Part shown: in pieces, positions 8,342 through 16,813 of the stretch
Position numbering within the stretch: the first letter of the stretch is position 1
How the letters are laid out: every line of letters begins with the position of its first letter
Source: SZUA-430 sp040080835
Lineage (GTDB): Bacteria; Pseudomonadota; Alphaproteobacteria; Micropepsales; Micropepsaceae
NCBI GenBank assembly: GCA_040080835.1
Contig: JBEBHP010000005.1
Location: 62,001 to 126,000 of the forward strand
DNA: 64,000 nt
Direction: 5' to 3'
Notes under the pieces: model-generated
What the model was told of the DNA's origin: nothing
Seen by the model: only the letters and a program-made list of their open reading frames with translations
Database searches by the model: none
Translations under genes and position numbers: made by a program

Positions 8342-8725
8342 ATGATCGGCTACGTCATGGTCGGAACAAATGACATCGACCGCGCGCGAAAATTTTTTGA
8401 TGCGGTTTTTGGGGAAATCGGCGGCAAGCGCGGATGGGATAATGACCGAATGACAGGTTGGACAAATGGCAAGGGTCCGCAGATCATGGTTGTGAAACCG
8501 TACGATGAAAAGCCTGCCACGCATGGCAACGGATCGATGATTGCGGTCGCCGCCGGTTCGCCAGACGATGTGAAGAAGGTTCACGCGAAGGCCCTGTCAC
8601 AGGGTGGCAAGGACGAAGGCGCTCCCGGATTTCGCGGTGGAGATACAAGCGGTTTCTTCGGCGGTTACTTTCGTGACCTCGATGGAAACAAATTTGTTGC
8701 GTTTTGTATGGTTCCCAAAAGCTAG
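8342..8725 (+). CDS. VOC superfamily (glyoxalase/bleomycin-resistance-like) protein
   Basis: The protein has 127 residues with two beta-alpha-beta-beta-beta halves of the VOC fold. MVGTNDIDRARKFFDAVFG opens the first half and YFRDLDGNKFVAFCMV closes the second. The ATG at 8342 has an ideal AGGAGGG 4 bases upstream, which decides the start against a longer open frame from 8234. Members bind metal and small substrates; the substrate here is unknown. It is monocistronic. Confidence 0.87.
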   Translation: MIGYVMVGTNDIDRARKFFDAVFGEIGGKRGWDNDRMTGWTNGKGPQIMVVKPYDEKPATHGNGSMIAVAAGSPDDVKKVHAKALSQGGKDEGAPGFRGGDTSGFFGGYFRDLDGNKFVAFCMVPKS

Positions 8726-8795
8726 TCCAGCTTTTGATGGCGATAACGCCGGTGGCTCCGCAAGGGCTGCCGGCTTTTACCAGTGAAGCCCAGAG

Positions 8796-9338
8796 TCAGT
8801 TCTGGCAGTAAGACATCCTCAATCCCGGCGGCAATTTTGTTTCGCGTGTTGCACACGCCTGATGTACCTGCTCAATCGTCAAGCCCGTTACCCTGGAAAG
8901 GTCGGTGCCTTGAATTTGAGTACCGATGAAAATGGCGCCGCTGAAATTTGCACCGTCCAGCTTTGCACCTGCCAGCCACGCCCAATTCAGCCAAGCGTGG
9001 CTGAAGTCTGCGCCACGAAGGTCTGCGCCTTCCATGCGGGCTCCTGAAAGGTTCGCGTAGTGCAGCGTGGCGTTCTGCAAGTTTGCGTTGTTGAGTTGGG
9101 CGCCAGCGAGATTTGCACCATTCAGGTTCGAACCTGAAAGGTTGGCCTGGTTGAGTACCGATAACTGGAAGAACCCATTTTCAAAATTGGCACCGGAAAG
9201 ATCACACCCAGTGCATTCACCCAGTCGGGATACGTCCTTTGCACGAGCGATGTCACGAGTGCTTGCGCCGTTCGCTGTTGCAACGCCAAAGGCGATCAGG
9301 GTGGCGACGGCAAGCGCCAGCGTTCGGTTAAAGCACAT
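8796..9338 (-). CDS. Exported pentapeptide-repeat protein
   Basis: The encoded protein has 180 residues. After a signal peptide (MCFNRTLALAVATLIAFGVA), residues about 45-150 are tandem A(N/D)LxG-type pentapeptides (CDLSG ANFEN, then ANLSG SNLNG ANLAG and onward) that should form a right-handed quadrilateral beta helix. The ATG at 9338 has GGAGG 4 bases upstream and begins exactly at the signal peptide; an ATG at 9371 is also in frame. Two cysteines in GECTGCDLSG and two near the C-terminus may form disulfides. The function is unknown. The signal peptide argues against a gyrase-protecting Qnr role. Confidence 0.85.
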   Translation of the reverse strand: MCFNRTLALAVATLIAFGVATANGASTRDIARAKDVSRLGECTGCDLSGANFENGFFQLSVLNQANLSGSNLNGANLAGAQLNNANLQNATLHYANLSGARMEGADLRGADFSHAWLNWAWLAGAKLDGANFSGAIFIGTQIQGTDLSRVTGLTIEQVHQACATRETKLPPGLRMSYCQN

Positions 9339-9387
9339 GTGACCTCCGGCGCGCATGGGTGACTGCGCCAACAGGCATTAGCTCGAT

Positions 9388-10005
9388 TTATTTGCGATTG
9401 GCAAGTTCGTCCAGTTGCCGGCGCATGGCATCGATTTGTGCCTTGAGCCCAGCAATTTCCTCTTCTGGAGAGTGCGACTGAGCAGATTCCGTAGCGTTTG
9501 CCTGCTGTTCCGTGTCGTCCTTTTCGCCAGCACGGTTATTCATGAGAGCGCTAAAGGGACTGAACATTCGAATGGTCCGTTCGAACATTGCCATGTTTTG
9601 GCGCGCGATGCCTTCGAAGTCCTTGAGCATGTTCTTGCCGCCAAAAGCGGTCGACAGCTGATCGCGAACGCGTTCGTGGTTCTTTGAAAAGGACTCCATG
9701 CTCAGGTTCAGATATCCCGGCACCAGCGCCTGCATGCTGTCGCCGTAAAACCTGATCAGCTGCCTGAGAAACTGAATCGGCAGAAGCTGTTGCCCGCCCT
9801 TACCCTCTTCCTCGAAGATGATCTGGGTCAGTACCGCCCGGGTAATGTCATCGCCGGACTTTGCGTCGTGGACGTTGAATTCCTGTCCGCGTTTGACCAT
9901 GTCTGCAAGGTGATCAAGGGTTACGTAACTCGATGTCGCTGTGTTGTACAAACGACGGTTTGCGTACTTCTTGATGGTGATGGGTTCGTCGGTCGGCGTT
10001 GTCAT
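9388..10005 (-). CDS. phaR: Polyhydroxyalkanoate synthesis regulator PhaR
   Basis: The 205-residue product has the PHB/PHA accumulation regulator DNA-binding domain at its N-terminus (IKKYANRRLYNTATSSYVTL). The PHB_acc repeats follow (QLLPIQFLRQLIRFYGDSMQ), and a C-terminal coiled coil (EEEIAGLKAQIDAMRRQLDE) ends the protein. PhaR senses PHA polymer and represses phasin genes and its own gene. It is divergent from phaA-phaB, across a region with a TGC-rich stretch at 10039-10068 that is a candidate operator. An alternative TTG start at 10020 would add five residues. Confidence 0.93.
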   Translation of the reverse strand: MTTPTDEPITIKKYANRRLYNTATSSYVTLDHLADMVKRGQEFNVHDAKSGDDITRAVLTQIIFEEEGKGGQQLLPIQFLRQLIRFYGDSMQALVPGYLNLSMESFSKNHERVRDQLSTAFGGKNMLKDFEGIARQNMAMFERTIRMFSPFSALMNNRAGEKDDTEQQANATESAQSHSPEEEIAGLKAQIDAMRRQLDELANRK

Positions 10006-10038
10006 AGGCTTTTGTCCCAAGTGGCAGCCTTGGCTTAC

Positions 10039-10068
10039 GCAGCCGCTCAGTTGCAGCTTTGCTGCGGC
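10039..10068. promoter_or_regulatory. TGC-rich region, candidate PhaR operator
   Basis: The bases upstream of phaR include CGCAGCCGCTCAGTTGCAGC followed by TTTGCTGCGG, an array of GCAG/CTGC units. PhaR of Paracoccus is known to bind TGC-rich sequences upstream of phaP and phaR. The match is by composition and position only. Confidence 0.35.
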
Positions 10069-10250
10069 GCATAATAGGCCAGATTGAACATGTTTCCTAC
10101 CGCAGATGCGTTAAGGCTTGCCTGTTCCGGCGTGCCAAACTCAATATTGTTGTAAAATTGGCGGAAGTGCTTGGCCGTTTGGGGGCTTACGTGCCATTGT
10201 TTGCGTTAACCTAGGAGTTTTAACTCTTTGCCTGATCAGGAGAATTGCCC

Positions 10251-11426
10251 ATGACTGATGTTGCTATTGTTGCAGCTGCGCGCACGCCGGTTGGTTCATT
10301 CAATGGTTCGTTTGCAAACGTGCCCGCTCACGAGCTGGGCAGAACCGCAATCAAGGAAGCGCTCAAGCGTTCGGGTATCGATGCGAAAGACGTCAGTGAA
10401 GTTATTCTGGGACAGATTCTGACGGCTGCACAGGGTCAGAACCCAGCCCGCCAAGCTTCAATCAATGCGGGGATTCCAGTTGAAGTTCCTGCGTGGGGTG
10501 TCAATCAACTTTGTGGATCAGGGTTGCGTGCTGTCGCACTTGGCTACCAGGCAATTTTGAACGGTGATTCTTCCATCGTCATTGCGGGCGGGCAAGAGTC
10601 CATGTCGATGGCTCCCCATGCAGCCTATCTGCGAGCTGGTCAGAAAATGGGAGGTCTTGAATTTATCGATACGATGATCAGGGACGGCCTGATGGACGTG
10701 TTCAACGGCTATCACATGGGTAACACTGCTGAAAACGTTGCGAAGGAATGGCAGATCACCCGAGAGCAGCAGGATCGCTTTGCGGTTGCTTCACAAAACA
10801 AGGCTGAAGCGGCCCGCAAGGCTGGGCGTTTCAAGGACGAAATCGTGACCGTTGCCATCAAGGAAAAAAAGGGAGAGCGCCTGATCGATACGGACGAGTT
10901 CATCCGTGACGGCGTAACCTATGACGCGATCAAGGACTTGCGGGCGGCGTTCCTGAAGGACGGCGGTACGGTTACAGCTGCAAATGCCAGCGGTATCAAT
11001 GATGGTGCTGCTGCACTGGTGCTGATGTCACTCAAAGATGCGGACAAGCGGGGATTGAAGCCGCTTGCCGTCATCAGGTCATGGGCACATGCGGGCGTGG
11101 ATCCCAAGATTATGGGAACCGGGCCAATTCCCGCGTCACGGGCGGCGCTGAAAAAGGCAGGCTGGACCGTCAATGACCTAGACCTTGTGGAAGCGAACGA
11201 GGCGTTTGCCGCCCAAGCGTGCGCAGTGAACAAGGATATGGGCTGGGATCCGGCGAAGGTAAATGTGAATGGCGGTGCGATTGCGATCGGACATCCGATT
11301 GGTGCGTCGGGCGGGCGCGTTCTTGTGACCCTGCTGCACGAAATGCAAAAGCGAAACGTCAAGAAGGGCCTGGCCACGCTGTGTATCGGCGGCGGTATGG
11401 GAATCGCAATGTGTGTTGAGCGCTAA
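10251..11426 (+). CDS. phaA: Acetyl-CoA acetyltransferase (beta-ketothiolase)
   Basis: This biosynthetic thiolase of 391 residues condenses two acetyl-CoA to acetoacetyl-CoA. The nucleophile cysteine sits in NQLCGSGLRAV (near residue 89). NEAFAAQ and GHPIGASGGRVL carry the active-site Asn and His, and TLCIGGGMGIAM has the second Cys. I chose the ATG at 10251, with AGGAGA 8 bases upstream; a TTG at 10245 is less likely. phaB follows after 23 bp, so the pair supplies (R)-3-hydroxybutyryl-CoA. No PHA synthase gene is in the window. Confidence 0.95.
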   Translation: MTDVAIVAAARTPVGSFNGSFANVPAHELGRTAIKEALKRSGIDAKDVSEVILGQILTAAQGQNPARQASINAGIPVEVPAWGVNQLCGSGLRAVALGYQAILNGDSSIVIAGGQESMSMAPHAAYLRAGQKMGGLEFIDTMIRDGLMDVFNGYHMGNTAENVAKEWQITREQQDRFAVASQNKAEAARKAGRFKDEIVTVAIKEKKGERLIDTDEFIRDGVTYDAIKDLRAAFLKDGGTVTAANASGINDGAAALVLMSLKDADKRGLKPLAVIRSWAHAGVDPKIMGTGPIPASRAALKKAGWTVNDLDLVEANEAFAAQACAVNKDMGWDPAKVNVNGGAIAIGHPIGASGGRVLVTLLHEMQKRNVKKGLATLCIGGGMGIAMCVER

Positions 11427-11449
11427 AAGAAAAATCAACGGAGGAATCA

Positions 11450-12172
11450 ATGTCTAGAGTGGCGATCGTAACCGGGGGAACGCGAGGAATTGGTGAGGCA
11501 ATCTCAGTCGCGTTGAAGAAAGCCGGATACAAAGTTGCAGCCAACTATGCCGGAAACGATGAGCGAGCAAAGGGTTTTGCTGACAGGCATGGCATTGCGG
11601 TGTTCAAATGGGACGTTGCGGACTATGACCAGTGCATCAAAGGCGTTGCTGAAGTCGTGTCGAAGCTGGGACCTGTCGACATAGTCGTGAACAATGCGGG
11701 TATCACGCGCGATGCGACGCTCAAGAAACAATCGCGCAAGCAATGGGACGAGGTCCTCGACACGAACCTCGGTGGATGCTTCAACATGTGCAAGGCCGTC
11801 TGGGACGGCATGCTCGACCGCAGTTTTGGCCGGATCGTGAATATTGGTTCGATCAATGGTCAAGCGGGGCAGTATGGTCAGGTGAACTATGCGGCGGCCA
11901 AATCCGGTATTCACGGGTTCACGAAAGCCTTGGCGCAGGAAGGTGCACCCAAGGGAATTACTGTGAACGCAATTGCGCCGGGATACATAGACACCGACAT
12001 GGTGGCTGCGGTGCCGCCAAACGTTCTGGAGAAGATTGTCGCAAGGATCCCGGTTGGCCGCCTCGGCAAGGCCGATGAGATTGCCCGGGGCGTTCTGTTC
12101 CTTGTTGCGGATGATGGCGGGTTCTTGACCGGGTCCACGCTGTCGATAAACGGCGGGCAACACATGTACTAA
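11450..12172 (+). CDS. phaB: Acetoacetyl-CoA reductase
   Basis: This is a short-chain dehydrogenase of 240 residues. TGGTRGIGEAIS is the NADPH-binding glycine motif, NNAGITRD follows, and the catalytic Ser-Tyr-Lys are in IGSINGQAGQYGQVNYAAAK. The PhaB type reduces acetoacetyl-CoA to (R)-3-hydroxybutyryl-CoA for polyhydroxybutyrate. It is the second gene after phaA and is followed by an intrinsic terminator at 12199-12225. The close relative FabG is less likely given the linkage. Confidence 0.94.
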   Translation: MSRVAIVTGGTRGIGEAISVALKKAGYKVAANYAGNDERAKGFADRHGIAVFKWDVADYDQCIKGVAEVVSKLGPVDIVVNNAGITRDATLKKQSRKQWDEVLDTNLGGCFNMCKAVWDGMLDRSFGRIVNIGSINGQAGQYGQVNYAAAKSGIHGFTKALAQEGAPKGITVNAIAPGYIDTDMVAAVPPNVLEKIVARIPVGRLGKADEIARGVLFLVADDGGFLTGSTLSINGGQHMY

Positions 12173-12198
12173 GCGGAGCAAGCCGCGCATGAATTCAG

Positions 12199-12225
12199 AG
12201 GCGGGCGACTGGACCCGCCTTTTTT
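12199..12225 (+). terminator. Intrinsic terminator after phaA-phaB
   Basis: AGGCGGG (12199-12205) pairs with CCCGCCT (12214-12220) around an 8-nt loop and is followed directly by a run of T residues. The stem starts 27 bases after the phaB stop codon. Confidence 0.85.
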
Positions 12226-12483
12226 GTTTCGATGAAGGCGGTTTCCGGGTGTCTGTGCGAAATCGCGTGACAAGATTACCGCACCACTCCGGGAAACCCC
12301 TCATTTCCCTTTGGTTTCAGCCAAGATGTTGCTGAGCCGTTTACCGCAAGGCCGAATTCGGTCCCTCAAACCACATTCTTGCCATCATCGCAGGCAATAA
12401 AAATCCGGGGAAGGCAGGGGTATGGATTGGCGGGCGGCTGGAGGGGCCGAGACCCGCTCTACTTTCATTTTCGGGAGCAGTGA
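12226..12483. other. Intergenic stretch without recognised features
   Basis: Counting the terminator, 311 bases separate phaB from the next gene. Apart from that terminator I see no convincing ORF, RNA or repeat. The last part must hold the promoter and the ribosome site (GGGAG at 12472-12476) of the secreted-protein gene. Confidence 0.5.
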
Positions 12484-13215
12484 TTGCGGTTCGTCATTCG
12501 GGTTTTTATCGTGGCTTTCGCCCTGCTGTTCAGCATGGGTCCGATGGAATCTCGTGCTTTTGACCGCCAACTGCCAGTGCTTGCCCACTACAGTTCAGAG
12601 TTCGCACCAGTCGGCTTTATCCTGGACCTCACGAGTGAGGTGCCAAAATTGAAATTCGACAGCAATGAGGAAATTCTGGTGCTGCGCTGGATCCCTGCGG
12701 CTGGCGGAGACCGCTTGCTTGAACGCGACGACCATTTTGTTGTGCTTCGAATATCAGGACTTGGAGGCGTCACCCTCTTTACGCCGCAGAACTTGAGAGG
12801 CGTTCCTGTCGCGCCTGACAGGCGTCCTGTGCAGGCCTTGCAATTCAATGCTCCGACAATGCTGGAGGTGCGCGAGTATGCGTCGCGCATCATGGCGCAA
12901 GCCCGCGCAGAAACCGGACGCGATGTGCTCTTCGAAGCCAACTGGGACGAGGCTGCTCGCAACCCGGTCATTCGCGGTTTGCTATTTGATTCAATTCGAA
13001 ATGCGGGCTCTGCCCTGATTGACTGGATTCGTTCCGGTCCCGGGCGCAACGCCATCGGAACCACCTTGCGGCGTGTTCGATTTGCCGCCGGGCCGCTTTC
13101 ACTGCCTTACAGGCAAGGTGACACATTTGTGATTACCTACACGCCGGGGCAGGGGCTCGCTGGCAGACCAACATCAGCCGTCATCTACCGGCAACTGGCG
13201 CAGTTCGCCCGTTAG
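12484..13215 (+). CDS. Exported protein of unknown function (possibly DUF4908)
   Basis: The 243-residue product starts with a clear signal peptide (MRFVIRVFIVAFALLFSMGP, cleavage probably after ESRA). The mature part has VLRWIPAAGGDRLLERDDHF and LGGVTLFTPQNLRG. This looks like the alphaproteobacterial DUF4908 pattern, in which a small beta-rich domain carries a GG-V-TLF motif; the assignment is from memory and uncertain. The start is a TTG with GGGAG 7 bases upstream. It is convergent with the cupin gene, overlapping its end by 4 bp. Confidence 0.65.
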   Translation: MRFVIRVFIVAFALLFSMGPMESRAFDRQLPVLAHYSSEFAPVGFILDLTSEVPKLKFDSNEEILVLRWIPAAGGDRLLERDDHFVVLRISGLGGVTLFTPQNLRGVPVAPDRRPVQALQFNAPTMLEVREYASRIMAQARAETGRDVLFEANWDEAARNPVIRGLLFDSIRNAGSALIDWIRSGPGRNAIGTTLRRVRFAAGPLSLPYRQGDTFVITYTPGQGLAGRPTSAVIYRQLAQFAR

Positions 13216-13646
13216 GGCTGCTCGTTGGCGGGATTCCATGCCGGAGGAGCCATTTCGAACCCTTCGAATTCGAATGCCGGTGCCACGGTGCACCCGACCA
13301 GCGTAAACCTGCCAAGCGGGGTCGCGCTTTGCCACTGGTTTACTGGAACGACGATTTGTGGCCGCTCACCGTGTTCAAGGTCGGGACCAAGTCTGAAGCG
13401 CGACACATTCTTGCAGTCGGCGGAAATGCTGATTTCCAGAGAGTCGCCTGCGTACCAATGCCAGACTTCTGCAGCATCTACCCGGTGCCAGTGCGATCGT
13501 TCTCCCGACCTTAAAAGGTAATAGATCGCTGTCGAAAAAGCGCGACCTTGCAATGGATCGCCGTCCCGGAAGGTCTCGCGAAAGTGGCCGCCTTCGGGAT
13601 GTGGCAGCAGTTTCAGCAAGCTGATGATCCTGTCAGCTTCAGACAT
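13212..13646 (-). CDS. DUF985 cupin-family protein
   Basis: The product is 144 residues long. It has the DUF985/cupin_5 order: LKLLPHPEGGHFRETFRD, then AIYYLLRSGERSHWHRVDAA, then EVWHWYAGDSLE, then VPVNQWQSA and LVGCTVAPAFEFEGFE. The histidines in SHWHR and VWHWY are likely metal ligands. Some members are epimerase-like and others are unassigned. It lies 12 bp after gloB in the same direction, so the two form an operon. Confidence 0.88.
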   Translation of the reverse strand: MSEADRIISLLKLLPHPEGGHFRETFRDGDPLQGRAFSTAIYYLLRSGERSHWHRVDAAEVWHWYAGDSLEISISADCKNVSRFRLGPDLEHGERPQIVVPVNQWQSATPLGRFTLVGCTVAPAFEFEGFEMAPPAWNPANEQP

Positions 13647-13658
13647 CAGCAGGCCCGC

Positions 13659-14423
13659 CTAAAAGGAATCTTTGCGGCGGCGGATTTCCGCAAAAACGGA
13701 CAAAACGTCAGTGTCGGCCATTGCAAGCGATTTCCTCAGCTCCATGCTCGAAGGGCGAAGGAACGGGTTAGTCTGCAGTTCAAGACCGATGGTAGAAGGA
13801 ATCGTGGGCTTGTTTTCTGCCCGCAATCGGTCGACCTCCTTCATTCGTTCAACCAAGGCATTGTTGCCGGGCTCTAGTGTCAGCGCGAAACGTCCGTTCG
13901 ACTGCGTATATTCATGTCCGCAGAATACGCGTGTGTCTGTCGGCAATCTGGACAGCTTGGAAAGACTGTTCCACATCTGTGCCGGGGTACCTTCGAACAG
14001 TCGACCGCAACCCATTGCAAACATTGTGTCGCCGGTAAAAAGGGCCTTGTCGGCTTCGAACCAGAACGCGATATGACCGCGTGTATGGGCCGGAATATCG
14101 AACACTCTGGCAATAGCAACTCCAACGGACATGAGGTCGCCTTCGCCCACGCCAGCATCAATTCCGGGAATGCGATCTGCGTCAGCCTTTGGGCCGATGA
14201 CCTGAGCGCCGGTCTTGTCTTTCAACTCCAAATTCCCGCCGGTGTGATCGAAGTGATGGTGGGTGTTCAGTATGTGCGTGAGCTTGAGTTTGTGTTGCGC
14301 CAATGCAGCGAGAACAGGAGCTGCCTCGGAGGGATCGACGACGGCGACACTACGAGTCGATGGTTCGTGCACCAGATATGCATAGTTGTCTTTCAAGCAC
14401 GGGATCAGGTGGATGTGGAGCAT
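13659..14423 (-). CDS. gloB: Hydroxyacylglutathione hydrolase (glyoxalase II)
   Basis: The protein has 254 residues and a metallo-beta-lactamase fold. The dinuclear metal motif is in LNTHHHFDHTGGN (T-H-x-H-x-D-H form), with FTGDTMFAMGCGRLFEG, the late histidine in FCGHEYTQSN and a C-terminal HAGH domain (NPFLRP). It hydrolyses S-D-lactoylglutathione to D-lactate and glutathione in methylglyoxal detoxification. It is followed by the DUF985 gene and begins 2 bp after the maeB stop, so all three are probably cotranscribed. Confidence 0.94.
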   Translation of the reverse strand: MLHIHLIPCLKDNYAYLVHEPSTRSVAVVDPSEAAPVLAALAQHKLKLTHILNTHHHFDHTGGNLELKDKTGAQVIGPKADADRIPGIDAGVGEGDLMSVGVAIARVFDIPAHTRGHIAFWFEADKALFTGDTMFAMGCGRLFEGTPAQMWNSLSKLSRLPTDTRVFCGHEYTQSNGRFALTLEPGNNALVERMKEVDRLRAENKPTIPSTIGLELQTNPFLRPSSMELRKSLAMADTDVLSVFAEIRRRKDSF

Positions 14424-14425
14424 GA

Positions 14426-16687
14426 TCAGTTCGAGATGTTGTAGGCAGCAAGCGCTGCCGTGTTGACGATGTCGCTCATTTTTGCACCGAGTGGTGCAAT
14501 CTGAACTGACTTTGACAATCCAACCAGCAGCGGTCCGATCACTGTGGCACCGCCAATCACTTCCGTCATGGTTGTTGCAATTGACGCAGAGTGGATTGCG
14601 GGCATGATGAGGACGTTGGCGGGGCCCTTCAGGCGGCAGAACGGATATCGGGCCATGCGTTCGAGATCGAGTGCGATGTCCGCATTCATTTCGCCATCAT
14701 ACTCAAAATCGACACCTTTCCGGTCGAGGATCTCTACGGCTTCACGGACTCGTTGAGAGCGTTCGCCCCATGGCTGACCAAACGTCGAATATGCCAACAA
14801 CGCCACGCGTGGTTCGTATCCAAACCGCCTTGCAACGCCCGCCGTTTGCACCGTGATATCCGCGAGTTCTTCGGCGGTTGGCATTTCGTGCACGTTTGTG
14901 TCGCCGACAAATACCGTTCTTCCACCGTCGAGAATGATCGAAACCCCAATTACACGCTCACCGGGATTTGTGTCGATGACGTTTCGGACATCAGAAAGCG
15001 CGACCGAATAGTGACGTGTCACACCTGTCACCATGGCATCTGCGTGGCCGGCAGCCACTACGGATGCCGCGAATACGTTTCGATCGTAGGTAACGAGGCG
15101 CACGCAATCACGATACAGCATGCCCTGGCGTTGCTTCCTTGCATACAAGGCATCTGCGTATTGCTGGGTTCGAGGGCTTTCGCGACCGAACAGAATCTCC
15201 AGATCGAAATCCTCTTCGATGCCTGAACGTCGCGCAGTTTCTCTTATGCGCTCGGGGTTTCCTACCAGGATTGCCTTGCCCAAGCCTGAGTTCTGATACG
15301 AAAGCGCTGCGCGAATTACTGCTTCTTCTTCGCCCTCCGCGAACACAATGCGTTTTGGTTCCATCCGTACACGCGCTACAACGCGCTGAACGATTGACGC
15401 CACCGGGTCAAGGCGCGAAGCGAGTTCGTTGGCATATCTGTCGAGGTCTGCGATGGGCTTTTGGGCCACCCCTGATTCCATCGCCGCCCTTGCCACCGCG
15501 ACTGGCACAGTCGAAATCAATCGGGGGTCAAACGGAACCGGGATAATGTACTCGGGACCAAATTTCGGCCTGGCGGTGTGATATGCTGCAGCGACTTCGT
15601 CTGGAACGTCCTCGCGCGCAAGCTGAGCGAGGGCATTGGCCGCCGCGATCTTCATAGGTTCGTTGATCGTGCGCGCTCGAACATCAAGCGCCCCGCGGAA
15701 AATGTAAGGAAAACCCAGCACGTTGTTGACCTGGTTTGCGTAGTCGGATCTTCCGGTCGCGACTATCGCATCACTGCGGACTGCCGCAACTTCCTCGGGC
15801 GTGATTTCCGGGTCGGGATTGGCACAGGCAAAAATAATCGGGTTCTTCGCCATGACCTTCACCATGGCCGCGGTCATCGCGCCCTTGACGGAGAGCCCGA
15901 GAAAAACATCCGCACCAACCAGGGCTTCAGACAGCGAGCGGGCGTCAGTGACCACGGCGTGAGCTGACTTCCACTGGTTCATGCCTTCGGTGCGGCCCTT
16001 GTAGATTGGCCCCTTGGTATCACAGAGGATGGCATTCTCGTTTGGCAAGCCTATCGCCTTGATGAGTTCCAGGCAGGCGATGCCGGCAGACCCTGCGCCG
16101 TTGACTACCATCTTTGTCTTTTTGATATCACGACCAGTCAGATGAAGCGCATTGATGAGACCTGCGGCCGTGATAATTGCGGTGCCGTGCTGGTCGTCAT
16201 GGAACACCGGAATTGGCATGAGTTCGCGAAGGCGCTGCTCGATGATGAAGCAATCGGGTGCCTTGATGTCTTCCAGGTTGATGCCGCCGAACGTTGGCCC
16301 CAGGTAACGCACGCAATTGATGAATGCGTCTACGTCGGAGGTGTCAACCTCGAGGTCGATCGAGTCCACATCCGCAAAGCGCTTGAACAATACTGCTTTG
16401 CCTTCCATGACCGGCTTGGAAGCCAGAGGTCCCAAATCACCCAATCCCAGAATTGCTGTGCCATTCGAGATCACGGCGACAAGGTTCCCTTTGGCCGTGT
16501 AGTCATAAACTGTGGATGGATCGTCAGCGATTGCCCGAACCGGTACGGCAACCCCCGGGGAATAGGCGAGACTCAAGTCCCGCTGCGTCGCCATTGGTTT
16601 TGTTGGCCTGATTTCGATCTTGCCAGGTTTGGGGTGGGCGTGAAAGAGAAGCGCTTCTTGATCAGTAAATGGGCGTTTTTTTGACAT
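14426..16687 (-). CDS. maeB: NADP-dependent malic enzyme with phosphotransacetylase-like domain
   Basis: This protein of 753 residues has two parts. Residues 1-430 are a malic enzyme, with SLAYSPGVAVPV near the start, FHDDQHGTAIITAA for substrate and metal and VVNGAGSAGIACLELI for NADP. Residues 430-753 are a phosphate acetyltransferase-like domain (GEEEAVIRAALSYQNSGLGK) that in known MaeB proteins is regulatory. It decarboxylates malate to pyruvate with NADPH formation. It is divergent from mutS across 126 bp. Confidence 0.95.
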   Translation of the reverse strand: MSKKRPFTDQEALLFHAHPKPGKIEIRPTKPMATQRDLSLAYSPGVAVPVRAIADDPSTVYDYTAKGNLVAVISNGTAILGLGDLGPLASKPVMEGKAVLFKRFADVDSIDLEVDTSDVDAFINCVRYLGPTFGGINLEDIKAPDCFIIEQRLRELMPIPVFHDDQHGTAIITAAGLINALHLTGRDIKKTKMVVNGAGSAGIACLELIKAIGLPNENAILCDTKGPIYKGRTEGMNQWKSAHAVVTDARSLSEALVGADVFLGLSVKGAMTAAMVKVMAKNPIIFACANPDPEITPEEVAAVRSDAIVATGRSDYANQVNNVLGFPYIFRGALDVRARTINEPMKIAAANALAQLAREDVPDEVAAAYHTARPKFGPEYIIPVPFDPRLISTVPVAVARAAMESGVAQKPIADLDRYANELASRLDPVASIVQRVVARVRMEPKRIVFAEGEEEAVIRAALSYQNSGLGKAILVGNPERIRETARRSGIEEDFDLEILFGRESPRTQQYADALYARKQRQGMLYRDCVRLVTYDRNVFAASVVAAGHADAMVTGVTRHYSVALSDVRNVIDTNPGERVIGVSIILDGGRTVFVGDTNVHEMPTAEELADITVQTAGVARRFGYEPRVALLAYSTFGQPWGERSQRVREAVEILDRKGVDFEYDGEMNADIALDLERMARYPFCRLKGPANVLIMPAIHSASIATTMTEVIGGATVIGPLLVGLSKSVQIAPLGAKMSDIVNTAALAAYNISN

Positions 16688-16813
16688 GGGTTCACAGCGG
16701 TCCGCAAAGCGTTTCGGAACAGAACATCCCGAAGCTCGGCCGTTTCCTTATGTGTCTGAATACCGTCGCGTGCCCCTTGTGCACAAGTGCGGGTTTCGAA
16801 GGGCAGGTTTCGA

